Origin: Flavobacteriales bacterium | Lineage (GTDB): Bacteria > Bacteroidota > Bacteroidia > UBA10329 | Length of the DNA: 64,000 nt | Assembly: GCA_021741075.1 (NCBI GenBank) | Contig: JAIOYO010000001.1 | Coordinates: 60,545-124,544, forward strand | Direction: 5' to 3' | Shown: positions 48,382 through 57,588 of the stretch, piece by piece | How positions within the stretch are numbered: position 1 is the stretch's first letter | How the letters are laid out: every line of letters begins with the position of its first letter | Notes under the pieces: model-generated | Seen by the model: only the letters and a program-made list of their open reading frames with translations | The model's database searches: none | What the model was told of the DNA's origin: nothing | Translations under genes and position numbers: made by a program

Positions 48382-48537
48382 GGGCGTGTCCCAGCCATAG
48401 CCATGGTCCCGCAAATCCAAAACCTTCCAGTGCTGGGCCGGGCTGTTCGCTATATCTTTTCTTTTCCTGCCGTTGTCTTTGCTTATACGAAGATTCAGAT
48501 GAGGAAAAGAAAAGGATGTCGCTACCATCCCTCACGC
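48382..48537. other. Structured intergenic element (candidate ncRNA or dispersed palindromic repeat)
   Basis: Closing stem GCGTG(48384-48388)/CACGC(48533-48537); CCCAGC(48390-48395)/GCTGGG(48432-48437); TTTTCTTTTCC(48457-48467)/GGAAAAGAAAA(48503-48513) with inner TCTTTG(48476-48481)/CGAAGA(48488-48493); GGATG(48514-48518)/CATCC(48526-48530). Confidence 0.7.
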
Positions 48538-48565
48538 AGGCAACCTACCAAAATGAACTACGAAA

Positions 48566-49774
48566 TCAGACCTCAGTCGAATTTACCGACCTCTTATTGG
48601 CAGTCTTCAGCATATTCATCGCTTTGCTTAAGCCTTCCATTGTAAGTGGAAACATGCGGTCGTTCATGGCTTGCTTCAGAATTTGGGTAGATTCAGAATA
48701 GCGCCAACCTTGTTCTGGATTCGGATTAATCCAAACGTGGTGCTTGAATTTCTGTGTAATCCGTTCCATCCATACCAAACCAGACTCAGGATTATTGTGT
48801 TCAACACTTCCGCCAGGTTGAAGGATTTCCCAAGGCGACATGGTGGCATCTCCTACAATTATCAAACGATAATCGTCATTGAATTTGTTCATCACCTCAA
48901 ACGTTGGTGAGATATTATTGAAACGTCTGCGGTTTTCTTTCCATAGTCGTTCATACAGGCAATTGTGGAAATAGTAAAACTCCAAATGCTTGAACTCATA
49001 CTTGGCTGCGCTGAAGAGTTTGGAGCAGAGTTCTATGTGGTCATCCATCGTTCCACCAATGTCAAAAAGCATCAGAACCTTCACATTATTCTTGCGCTCA
49101 GGACGCATTTCAATCTGAAGGAATCCAGCGTTTTTAGAGGTTTTCTTTATGGTTGTGTCAAGATCCAATTCCTCTTCATGGCCTGTTCGGGTGAAAACGC
49201 GCAATCTGCGAAGCGCCATTTTGAGGTTTCGAGTATTGAGTTCTTCCTTGTCGCTCAGGTCTTTGAACTCACGTTTGTCCCAAACCTTTACGGCACTTCG
49301 GTTACGGCTGCCAGCTTGTCCAACACGATAACCAGCAGGGTTGTAGCCATAAGCTCCGAAGGGTGAAGTTCCAGCCGTACCAATCCATTTGTTTCCGCCT
49401 TGGTGGCGTTCTTTCTGCTCTTCAAGCAATTCCTGAAAACGCTTGGCCAATTCTTCCAAACCACCCATGGCCTCAATCATCGCCTTTTCCTCATCCGTCA
49501 GGTTGTTTTCAGCCACGTATTTAAGCCAATCTTCCTGAATCTTGGAAAGATTCGTTGGAGATAGCTTCATGCTTCCAGCCACATACTGACTGAAAATGGC
49601 ATCAAATCTATCGAGATGTTCTTCGTGCTTGATGAGAATCGTTCGCGCCAGCGAATAGAAATCATCTACGTTTTCTCCCAAACCTGCTTTTATAGCCTCA
49701 AGCAACGTCAAATACTCCCGCAAACTGACGGGAATACCTTCGTGTTTTAAAGCGTAAAAGAGTTGGAGGAACAT
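48566..49774 (-). CDS. VWA domain-containing (CoxE-like) protein
   Basis: NVKVLMLFDIGGTMDDHIELCSKLFSAAKYEFKHLEFYYFHN (degenerate MIDAS), RLIIVGDATMSPWEI. Confidence 0.88.
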   Translation of the reverse strand: MFLQLFYALKHEGIPVSLREYLTLLEAIKAGLGENVDDFYSLARTILIKHEEHLDRFDAIFSQYVAGSMKLSPTNLSKIQEDWLKYVAENNLTDEEKAMIEAMGGLEELAKRFQELLEEQKERHQGGNKWIGTAGTSPFGAYGYNPAGYRVGQAGSRNRSAVKVWDKREFKDLSDKEELNTRNLKMALRRLRVFTRTGHEEELDLDTTIKKTSKNAGFLQIEMRPERKNNVKVLMLFDIGGTMDDHIELCSKLFSAAKYEFKHLEFYYFHNCLYERLWKENRRRFNNISPTFEVMNKFNDDYRLIIVGDATMSPWEILQPGGSVEHNNPESGLVWMERITQKFKHHVWINPNPEQGWRYSESTQILKQAMNDRMFPLTMEGLSKAMNMLKTANKRSVNSTEV

Positions 49775-49785
49775 TTTAGATGCAA

Positions 49786-50007
49786 TTATAAAGTTTGAAC
49801 AGCTTTTCTTGCTTCGGATAAAAGTTCGGTGTAATTCTTATCCAACAATTCTGGTACTTGGGATTCCAGCATCGAACATAAATCCCAAAGAAGACGCTCT
49901 TCACTTGGATGTTCAATCTTCAACTTGTCTTCTTTTGAAAATCGAATGAGAAATTCAACAAGTACCAGCGCCTCGCTGGAAGTAAGTTCAAGTTTTACTT
50001 TTTCCAT
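49786..50007 (-). CDS. Small protein of unknown function between MoxR and VWA genes
   Basis: 73-aa ORF co-directional and tightly spaced (11 and 20 bp) within the MoxR-VWA cluster. Confidence 0.65.
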   Translation of the reverse strand: MEKVKLELTSSEALVLVEFLIRFSKEDKLKIEHPSEERLLWDLCSMLESQVPELLDKNYTELLSEARKAVQTL

Positions 50008-50027
50008 ACCCTTAGAATTGAGACTAA

Positions 50028-50846
50028 CTACGCAAGCATCCTTTCAAGCAACATCAAATCTTGCTCGTTCTTAATAAGTGAACCTAAATGCGGTGGAAGT
50101 TTCCGTTTTCCGTCAACGGGTTCGTCTTTCAATAAATCATCACGAAGAATGAGTGAAATCCAATCTACCAGTTCGCTTGTGCTTGGGCGTTTTTTGATGC
50201 CGTTTACTTTTCGGAGTTTGTAGAATTCTCCCAACGCGCGGTTCAGCATTTCTTCCTTTAATCCTGGATGATGAACTTCTACAATTTGCTTCATCTGCTC
50301 TTCTTCGGGGAAACGGATAAAGTGGAAGAGACATCTTCTCAAAAACGCATCAGGCAATTCCTTTTCGTTGTTTGAAGTAATGATAACGATTGGGCGTTTC
50401 TTTGCCTTCACGGTCTGCTGTGTTTCGTAGCAGAAGAACTCCATTTTGTCCAATTCCAACAGCAAATCGTTTGGGAATTCGATGTCTGCTTTGTCAATTT
50501 CATCAATTAACAAAACCACAGATTCTTCGGCATCAAATGCTTCCCAAAGTTTTCCTTTTAAGATGTAATTGGAAATATCGTGCACCTTTTCGTTGCCCAA
50601 TTGGCTATCGCGCAAGCGAGAAACAGCATCGTACTCGTACAATCCTTGCTGTGCTTTGGTGGTAGATTTGATGTGCCACGTGATGAGTTTCTTACTCAGT
50701 GCATTGGCAATTTCGTGCGCCAAAAGGGTTTTTCCCGTGCCGGGTTCACCTTTAACCAAAAGTGGTTTCTGTAAGTGAATTGACGCGTTTACCGCTACTT
50801 GCAGCTCGTTTGAAGCGATGTATGTTTCTGTTCCTTTAAAGCTCAT
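50028..50846 (-). CDS. MoxR family AAA ATPase
   Basis: LLVKGEPGTGKTLLAHEIANAL Walker A, VVLLIDEIDKADIEFPNDLLLELD Walker B, IVIITSNNEKELPDAFLRRC sensor. Confidence 0.93.
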   Translation of the reverse strand: MSFKGTETYIASNELQVAVNASIHLQKPLLVKGEPGTGKTLLAHEIANALSKKLITWHIKSTTKAQQGLYEYDAVSRLRDSQLGNEKVHDISNYILKGKLWEAFDAEESVVLLIDEIDKADIEFPNDLLLELDKMEFFCYETQQTVKAKKRPIVIITSNNEKELPDAFLRRCLFHFIRFPEEEQMKQIVEVHHPGLKEEMLNRALGEFYKLRKVNGIKKRPSTSELVDWISLILRDDLLKDEPVDGKRKLPPHLGSLIKNEQDLMLLERMLA

Positions 50847-50883
50847 TTATTTCGTTTTGTGTTAGGGATTGATGTATCAAATC

Positions 50884-51624
50884 CTAACTATTCCAAATTT
50901 TCCAACTTTCTTCAGCTTGCCGTTCCAGCATTTGAAGTCCGTTGATGCAAGTTGCACCTCGCTTTCTTCCATTTTTTAAAAATAATGTTTCAGCAGGATT
51001 GTAAATCATATCGAACAACACGTGTTCGGGCGTGATGGATTCGTAGGGAATATCAGGTGCGGCATCCACCTTCGGGAACATTCCAATTGGTGTGCAATTG
51101 ATGATGATGGAATGTTCCCAAATATCTTCTGGTGTGAGGTCTTCGTATGTGAAATCGCCTTCGTCTGGCGTTCTAGAAACGAAGTTGCATTCCAGACCAA
51201 GTTCTTCGAGAATGTGATAGGCTGCTTTTGCAGCTCCACCTGTTCCGAGTATCAGTGCCATATCGTGGCCTTTTACGTGTTTTTCAATACTTTCTAAACA
51301 CCCAACCACATCCGTATTAGATCCTTTCAAATTCCAAGAGTTTCCTATCCGTTCAATAGAAATCGTGTTTACGGACTGAATAGATGCAGCACATTTCGTG
51401 AGATTGTCTAACAATGGAATAATCGCTGTTTTGTACGGAATCGTGACGTTTAATCCAACCAAATCAGGTTCAGAACGGAGAATGTCTTCAAGTTCATCCA
51501 ACGATTCGATTGGGAAGTTGCAGTATTCAGCATTCAATCCTTCTGCCTCAAATTTTTCTGTGAAGTACTTTTTCGAGAACGAGTGGGAGAGTGGGTAACC
51601 AATTAGGCCAAATTTTCTCATCAC
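50884..51624 (-). CDS. aroE: Shikimate dehydrogenase
   Basis: FGLIGYPLSHSFSKKYF, GLNVTIPYKTAIIPLLD, LILGTGGAAKAAYHIL, IINCTPIGMFP, NGLQMLERQAEESWKIW. Confidence 0.95.
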   Translation of the reverse strand: MMRKFGLIGYPLSHSFSKKYFTEKFEAEGLNAEYCNFPIESLDELEDILRSEPDLVGLNVTIPYKTAIIPLLDNLTKCAASIQSVNTISIERIGNSWNLKGSNTDVVGCLESIEKHVKGHDMALILGTGGAAKAAYHILEELGLECNFVSRTPDEGDFTYEDLTPEDIWEHSIIINCTPIGMFPKVDAAPDIPYESITPEHVLFDMIYNPAETLFLKNGRKRGATCINGLQMLERQAEESWKIWNS

Positions 51625-52607
51625 TTACTGGCAGCCATTTTCTCCATCACATAAACCACAAGGAAACCAACGATGCAAAGCGCAATAGCTAACCAAAGTT
51701 GAGAAGGCTCTCCCGTTATTTCTTCAAAATTCAACGGAGAAACATTCGATTGTAAGAATGGAACTTCTTCTCCGTGACTGTTGATTCTGAACTCGGTGGT
51801 TTCTTTCCAAGGCCAAACTTTGTTCAACGAACCAATCATGAAACCAGTGAGCAACGCCATGGTTAAGGCGTATGCTTTTTTGAACATCCAAGAAAGAAAG
51901 TTTGAGAAGGAAATGATGCCGACAATACAGCCCAACATGAAGATGCCTATGTTTAATCCGTACTTGGTAATCATTGCAATATCAACTGTCTTTAGCGCAT
52001 CGACCAAGCCGCTGATTGAACCAAGCACAGTGCCGTAAGCACCCATTAAAAGAAGAATGAAACTACCCGAAATACCAGGTAGAATCATGGCGCAAATAGC
52101 AATGCATCCTGAAATGAAAATGTAAATTAATCCATCAGGAATTTGCGAAGGTGCAGCAATGGTTATGTAGAACGCAATTGCTGCTCCAATTGCCATCATT
52201 CCAATAGTTTTTGCGTTCCAGTCTTTGATTTGACGCCCAATAATCAAGCTCGATGCAACGATTAATCCGAAGAAGAACGCCCAAAGCAGAATAGGGTAGG
52301 TATCGAGCAAAAAAGTGATGCCTTTAGCTAAACTGATAATACTAGTGAAAATACCAGCCAGAAGAACAGTAAGAAAAGATGCGTTGGTCTTTTTCCAAGT
52401 AGCTTTTATTCCTTCATCTTTCAGGGTTTTGAACACGGAAAGATTGAATCCTTTAATGGTATCGAGTAGTTCTTGATAAATACCAACAATAAAGGCAATG
52501 GTACCGCCAGATACGCCTGGCACGACATCTGCCGCGCCCATTGCTATTCCTTTTAAATACAGAAAAACGAAGCTTTTTGTGTTTCGTGAAGTGGTTTCAG
52601 GTGTCAT
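51621..52607 (-). CDS. DUF368 domain-containing membrane protein
   Basis: KGIAMGAADVVPGVSGGTIAFIVGIYQELL, AICAMILPGISGSFILLLMGAYGTVL. Confidence 0.93.
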   Translation of the reverse strand: MTPETTSRNTKSFVFLYLKGIAMGAADVVPGVSGGTIAFIVGIYQELLDTIKGFNLSVFKTLKDEGIKATWKKTNASFLTVLLAGIFTSIISLAKGITFLLDTYPILLWAFFFGLIVASSLIIGRQIKDWNAKTIGMMAIGAAIAFYITIAAPSQIPDGLIYIFISGCIAICAMILPGISGSFILLLMGAYGTVLGSISGLVDALKTVDIAMITKYGLNIGIFMLGCIVGIISFSNFLSWMFKKAYALTMALLTGFMIGSLNKVWPWKETTEFRINSHGEEVPFLQSNVSPLNFEEITGEPSQLWLAIALCIVGFLVVYVMEKMAASK

Positions 52608-52924
52608 TAATATTGTTCGAGACTTTGGTCAATTTCGTTGGCCCATGCCAAAATTCCGCCTTTCAAATTGTGAAGGTTGGTTAATCCAAGTTGCATTTCA
52701 AGTGCATTTACCACCTTGGCAGAGCGTGCTCCGCTTCGGCAATGAACTATAACTGGGATGTCCTTTTTTACTTCTTCAGCACGAGTTAGAATTTCGCCCA
52801 TCGGAATGTGATTGGCTCCAATGGTGCAAATTTCAACTTCGTATGGTTCGCGTACGTCAATAAGTTGAAATTTCTCACCAGCATCCTTCATTTGTTTCAG
52901 TTGCTGTACTGTTATTTCTTTCAT
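52607..52924 (-). CDS. Rhodanese-like domain protein
   Basis: FQLIDVREPYEVEICTIGANHIPMGE; HCRSGARSAKVVNALE (catalytic Cys). Confidence 0.93.
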   Translation of the reverse strand: MKEITVQQLKQMKDAGEKFQLIDVREPYEVEICTIGANHIPMGEILTRAEEVKKDIPVIVHCRSGARSAKVVNALEMQLGLTNLHNLKGGILAWANEIDQSLEQY

Positions 52925-52926
52925 TT

Positions 52927-53727
52927 CTACTTTTTCGTTTTGGCAATCACGTCATTCACATTTGTTCCTTCAGGAAGGTAGTTGAAGAATGTATCTCCAC
53001 GAACTCCTAATCGTAGCGTTTCAAGCGGAATTACTTCGTTGGGAGCAATGTTTCCTAAATTCACATCGAAACCTAATTGATTAATAAACCAAACTTGTTG
53101 TGCTTTAATTGGGGCTTCCCAAAGAATGCTGTCTTTCGGAATCACGTCCAATATTTTGCTGATAAGCGAAACGTGAGCTGATCCATTCGGACGATAAATA
53201 CCTACGTTTCCGCTTTCGCGCGCTTCGGCAATTACTTTCCACGAACCTGCTTCCAGTTCAGCTTTCATCATCGATTTCCATCGGTTTGGATGGATAATGA
53301 TTCCCGCTTCTTTCGATCCAACCTCAGACAATGTTCTAAAATCCTTTGCCATTTCATGGATAAGTTCACACTTGGTGTCGTGTTGTAAATCAATAGAACC
53401 ATCAGAAACTTCGGCCGTGTCAATACCCAATTTGGTAAGGAGTTTACGGTAATCGTCAAACTGCCCTCGAACGAGAAATGCTTCGAAAAGCGTTCCTCCC
53501 AGATACACCATTATACCAGCTTGCTGATACAATTTGATCTTTTCTTGAAGATTTTTTGTAACTAAAGACGTTCCGAAACCAAGTTTTACAAGGTCTGTGA
53601 GATGGTCGCTAGATTCTATGAGATTTTCGGCCTCGCGTAAGCTCAAACCTTTATCCATCACCATCGTTAGCCCAGCTTGTCGCGGCTTGGCTGTTCGTTT
53701 GGGGATGTGACTAAGTTCAAAGTTCAT
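52927..53727 (-). CDS. Phosphosulfolactate synthase (ComA) family protein
   Basis: KPRQAGLTMVMDKGLSLREAENLIE, DLVKLGFGTSLVT, YLGGTLFEAF, EVSDGSIDL. Confidence 0.88.
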   Translation of the reverse strand: MNFELSHIPKRTAKPRQAGLTMVMDKGLSLREAENLIESSDHLTDLVKLGFGTSLVTKNLQEKIKLYQQAGIMVYLGGTLFEAFLVRGQFDDYRKLLTKLGIDTAEVSDGSIDLQHDTKCELIHEMAKDFRTLSEVGSKEAGIIIHPNRWKSMMKAELEAGSWKVIAEARESGNVGIYRPNGSAHVSLISKILDVIPKDSILWEAPIKAQQVWFINQLGFDVNLGNIAPNEVIPLETLRLGVRGDTFFNYLPEGTNVNDVIAKTKK

Positions 53728-55133
53728 TACTGTCCGTAGATCTGAATTAGATCCATAACCCTTGGAATATGAATCGCTTCGGGAAATTGCTCGAACAAAA
53801 GTAGGTGTTTGTCGTAATCTAGTTCGAGGCCATTCTGCAGAAAGTGCAATGCCTCTGACACTTGTCCGGAAGCTAAGAGTAGACCAGATTCTCGGTAATG
53901 CAATTCAGCATTTTCTGGAGAAACTTTCAATGCTTCCATTAATACTTCGGATCCAAGTTCTCGGTCAATGTGATGAAAGATGAGCTCGGCTTTCGAAATC
54001 CAGAACCGAATGTCTTCAGGATTGATTGAAGTTGCTTTTTCTAACGCTTCTATGGCTTCTTCAAACTGACCTTCATGCTCTTTTATATCGGCATAAAAGT
54101 TCCAGTATTCGGGGTCAGTGGCATCAATTTCGAGCGCCTTTTCTATGTATGGAAGACACTCATTGTAGCGTTCTTGTTTTTCCCGAACAACGGCCATTCC
54201 GTACCAAGCTTCCGCATGAAATGCGTCTGAATCGGCAATTTCCTTGTAGCGTTCAAAAGCCAAATCAAAATCTTCTCGGCCTTCAGAACATTCAGCAATT
54301 CCAATTAAGGCATCGGTATTTTCTTCGTCAATAGTTAAAACCTCTTTAAAGTGTTCTTCAGCTTTGTCCCATTTTTCAAGCTCAAGGAAGCAATCGCCAA
54401 TCTCTTGCTGTGCCATCATGTGCTTTTCGCTTACTGCAAGCGTGAACTCAAGGGCCCAAATCGCTTGCTCAAAATCGCGCTCCTTTATGTAAAATGTTGC
54501 AAGGTTGTACCACGCGTTGTATTCATAAGGATTGTCATCTAAGTACTTGGTAAAGAAATCAATAGCCGAATTGCTATCGCCCATCATGTCAAATAGGAAG
54601 CTGATTTCATAAATCAAGCCTTGGTCAGTTGGCGTGTCCTTCAATCCTATTTTCAATTGACTAAGGGCTTCTTGCTGGTCTCCCAATGATTGATATTCGT
54701 AAGACAGAAGTAGTCGTACATCATTTCGGTTTTCAGCCGTTTCTAATGCACGATTGTATATTTCAACAGCTTGTTGATGTTTGCCTAATTTGCTTAAAAT
54801 GCTGCCTTTAACGATTAGCATCTCAGGGTTGTTTGGCATAATTGCTTCCAGAAGATTAATGGACTTCATTGCGCCTGTGTAATCTCCTTTTATACTAAGA
54901 ATATCGGCACGTTTTAGTTCAAATTCGCTGCTGTGTGGATGTTGATTCGAAGCCAGCTCAAGTACTTTCCAGGCTTTGTCAAGATCAAGCCTTTCCATGT
55001 AATGTTCAATAAGTTCTTCTAGATCTGCGACATCAAAGTAGTACTGATCATCGTGCGCCAACATGTGTTCGAAACGCACTAAGCACTCGTTCAATCGCTC
55101 TTCTTCCTGTTCATCTCCAGATTCAGAATGCAT
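53727..55133 (-). CDS. Tetratricopeptide repeat protein
   Basis: ~11 TPR units across 468 aa. Confidence 0.9.
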   Translation of the reverse strand: MHSESGDEQEEERLNECLVRFEHMLAHDDQYYFDVADLEELIEHYMERLDLDKAWKVLELASNQHPHSSEFELKRADILSIKGDYTGAMKSINLLEAIMPNNPEMLIVKGSILSKLGKHQQAVEIYNRALETAENRNDVRLLLSYEYQSLGDQQEALSQLKIGLKDTPTDQGLIYEISFLFDMMGDSNSAIDFFTKYLDDNPYEYNAWYNLATFYIKERDFEQAIWALEFTLAVSEKHMMAQQEIGDCFLELEKWDKAEEHFKEVLTIDEENTDALIGIAECSEGREDFDLAFERYKEIADSDAFHAEAWYGMAVVREKQERYNECLPYIEKALEIDATDPEYWNFYADIKEHEGQFEEAIEALEKATSINPEDIRFWISKAELIFHHIDRELGSEVLMEALKVSPENAELHYRESGLLLASGQVSEALHFLQNGLELDYDKHLLLFEQFPEAIHIPRVMDLIQIYGQ

Positions 55134-55416
55134 GGGCTACGGGTTTATCAAGGGTAAGCAATAATTAGACGTTTCCTTGATTTTGTGCGGTTCTTATTTT
55201 CAACAACAATTGTTCAAAAAAAAGTATAAAAGGGCGGCAAAAATAGCTGAATGAAGTGGATGAAGCATTCGTTTTTTAGCACGATTTTGAAGTTTTTGAT
55301 CAGGTATTCTTAGTTCGAGTGTAGTATAGCCGTATTGTATTGACACAGATTCGATGATGAACATCATCGCAATTAGTCTCGTTATTGCGTAAACTTGTAC
55401 CACTTACCGATTAGAT

Positions 55417-56364
55417 ATGTCTGAAACAGATTTACAAACCATTTTCGACCGAAAAATCGAAAACGAAGTAAAAATTGAACCGAAGGATTGGATGCCTGAT
55501 GCTTATCGGAAGAACGTGCTTCGTCAGATGGCACAGCATGCTCATTCAGAAGTAGTTGGTATGCTGCCAGAAGGTAATTGGATCACACGTGCTCCGAGCA
55601 TGCGAAGAAAGGTGGCGCTTTTAGCTAAAATTCAAGACGAAGCAGGTCATGGATTGTACTTGTACAGCGCGGCAGAAACGCTCGGAACCGACAGAGAAAG
55701 ATTGGTTTTGGATTTGCTAGAAGGCAAGGCGAAATACAGCAGCATTTTTAATTATCCAGCACTTACTTGGGCCGATATAGGCGCAGTTGGTTGGTTGGTC
55801 GATGGTGCGGCCATTGTCAATCAGATCATGCTTCAGAAAACCAGTTATGGCCCATATTCAAGAGCCATGATTCGTATCTGCAAAGAGGAAAGTTTTCATC
55901 AACGTCAGGGATATGAAATTCTTCTCACGCTTTGTCGTGGAACAGAAGAGCAAAAAGCCATGGCACAGGATGCGTTAAACCGCTTTTGGTGGCCAAGTTT
56001 GATGATGTTTGGACCTTCGGATAAAGATTCGCCACATTCAGCACAAAGCATGGCTTGGAAGGTGAAACGAATGGGAAATGATGATCTGCGTCAGAAGTTC
56101 ATTGATCAAACCGTGAAGCAGGCCGACTTTTTAGGATTGACCATTCCTGACCCGGACCTGAAATGGAATGAGGAAAAGGGACAATACGATTGGGGTCAGA
56201 TAGATTGGGAAGAATTTTACAACGTAATTAAAGGCAACGGACCTTGCAATAAGGAAAGATTGGCTGCACGACAGGCAGCTTACGATAATGGTGCATGGGT
56301 TCGAGAAGCAGCAACAGCATACGCCAACAAAAGAGCACAAAGAAGAGATAAAGACGCAGCATAA
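55417..56364 (+). CDS. paaA: 1,2-phenylacetyl-CoA epoxidase subunit PaaA
   Basis: [65 protein letters not shown]. Confidence 0.97.
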   Translation: MSETDLQTIFDRKIENEVKIEPKDWMPDAYRKNVLRQMAQHAHSEVVGMLPEGNWITRAPSMRRKVALLAKIQDEAGHGLYLYSAAETLGTDRERLVLDLLEGKAKYSSIFNYPALTWADIGAVGWLVDGAAIVNQIMLQKTSYGPYSRAMIRICKEESFHQRQGYEILLTLCRGTEEQKAMAQDALNRFWWPSLMMFGPSDKDSPHSAQSMAWKVKRMGNDDLRQKFIDQTVKQADFLGLTIPDPDLKWNEEKGQYDWGQIDWEEFYNVIKGNGPCNKERLAARQAAYDNGAWVREAATAYANKRAQRRDKDAA

Positions 56365-56413
56365 ACCAGCTGATAGCCATTAGCAATTAGGTTTTAGCCA
56401 ACAGATGGTTTTC

Positions 56414-56453
56414 CTAATCGCTAATCGCTAATCGCTAATCGCTAATCGCTAAT
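56414..56453 (+). repeat. 7-bp tandem repeat (CTAATCG)x5 + CTAAT
   Basis: ctaatcgctaatcgctaatcgctaatcgctaatcgctaat read directly, ends 4 bp before paaB ATG. Confidence 0.95.
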
Positions 56454-56457
56454 TGAA

Positions 56458-56745
56458 ATGGAAAGAAAAGATTGGCCTCTTTGGGAGGTATTTGTACGAA
56501 GCAAAGCAGGATTAAGCCACAAACATTCGGGTAGCTTGCATGCACCAGATGCAGAAATGGCCATCAGCAACGCACGAGATGTTTACACACGCAGAAACGA
56601 AGGTGTGAGCATTTGGGTGGTGGAAAGCAAGCACATTCATTCGACTCTCGAAACGGATTCTGAATCCATGTTCGACCCGAATGAGGATAAAATCTACAGA
56701 CACCCAACGTTCTATGATATTCCGGACGAAGTAGGACACATGTAA
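56458..56745 (+). CDS. paaB: 1,2-phenylacetyl-CoA epoxidase subunit PaaB
   Basis: WPLWEVFVRSKAGLSHKHSGSLHAPDAEMAISNARDVYTRRNEGVSIWVV. Confidence 0.97.
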   Translation: MERKDWPLWEVFVRSKAGLSHKHSGSLHAPDAEMAISNARDVYTRRNEGVSIWVVESKHIHSTLETDSESMFDPNEDKIYRHPTFYDIPDEVGHM

Positions 56746-56746
56746 T

Positions 56747-57505
56747 ATGGAACAGAAAGAAGCCCTATTCAATTACTTACTTCGCTTGGCAGACAATGCA
56801 GCCATTCTCGGTCATAAATTGAGCGAATGGTGCGGTCATGGACCAGAACTCGAAGAAGACATTGCCATAATCAACACGGCTTTAGACCTTTTAGGTCATG
56901 CCCGTTCGCTGTATACCTATGCGGGCGAAGTTGAAGGCAAAGGAAGAACCGAAGATGACCTGGCATTTCTTCGAATTGAACGTGAGTATAAAAACGCGCT
57001 CATTACCGAACTTCCAAACGGGCATTACGGTGATACCATTGCGCGCCAATATCTGTTCGATCAGTTCAATTATTTACTCTTTACCGAGTTGGAAAAATCG
57101 TCTGATGAAACAATTGCGGCCATCGCGGCAAAAGCCATCAAAGAGATTCGCTATCACTTAAGAAGAAGCATTGAATGGACGCTTCGATTGGGAGATGGAA
57201 CAGAAGAAAGTCACAACCGAATCCAAGAATCGTTCGATAATATTTGGGCCTACACAGGCGATTTGTTTGTTGAGGATGTAAGCGATGAAGAGATTATTGC
57301 GGCTGGAATTGGCCCAGATCTGAAAGCATTGCAACCTATTTGGAGAGAGAAAGTGAAAGCCACGTTGGCCGAAGCAACGCTTACCATTCCAGAAGATGGA
57401 TGGATGCATAGCGGAAGCAAGGAAGGAAGGCACACCGAACACATGGGGCACATTTTATCCGAATTACAATACATGCAGCGCGCCTACCCAGGTTGCGAGT
57501 GGTAA
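56747..57505 (+). CDS. paaC: 1,2-phenylacetyl-CoA epoxidase subunit PaaC
   Basis: LADNAAILGHKLSEWCGHGPELEEDIAIINTALDLLGHARSLY; HTEHMGHILSELQYMQRAYPGCEW. Confidence 0.96.
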   Translation: MEQKEALFNYLLRLADNAAILGHKLSEWCGHGPELEEDIAIINTALDLLGHARSLYTYAGEVEGKGRTEDDLAFLRIEREYKNALITELPNGHYGDTIARQYLFDQFNYLLFTELEKSSDETIAAIAAKAIKEIRYHLRRSIEWTLRLGDGTEESHNRIQESFDNIWAYTGDLFVEDVSDEEIIAAGIGPDLKALQPIWREKVKATLAEATLTIPEDGWMHSGSKEGRHTEHMGHILSELQYMQRAYPGCEW

Positions 57506-57507
57506 AA

Positions 57508-57575
57508 GCCCCTCCTAACCTCCCCAAAAGGGAGGAAACTCCCTTTGAAAAAGGGGGGGGCAGAGGACGGGGGAT
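57508..57575. repeat. GC-rich palindromic intergenic element with G8 tract between paaC and paaD
   Basis: CCTCCC(57519-57524)/GGGAGG(57530-57535), CCCTTT(57541-57546)/AAAGGG(57550-57555), CCCCTCCT start versus AGGACGGGGG end; G8 at 57553-57560. Confidence 0.7.
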
Positions 57576-57588
57576 TAATTAGATAAAG

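Noticed and set aside
48307-48701. Small ORFs (48307-48528, 48335-48535, 48345-48701, 48403-48645)
   Set aside because: Overlap the structured intergenic element; translations look random and are better explained by the RNA/DNA element.
54026-54334. 102-aa plus-strand ORF
   Set aside because: Antisense to the TPR gene 53727-55133, which has clear repeat structure.
55200-55403. 67-aa minus-strand ORF upstream of paaA
   Set aside because: No recognisable features; falls in the promoter-containing region between divergent genes.
56414-56453. Possible CRISPR-like array because of regular repeats
   Set aside because: Contiguous 7-bp tandem repeat with no spacers; not CRISPR.
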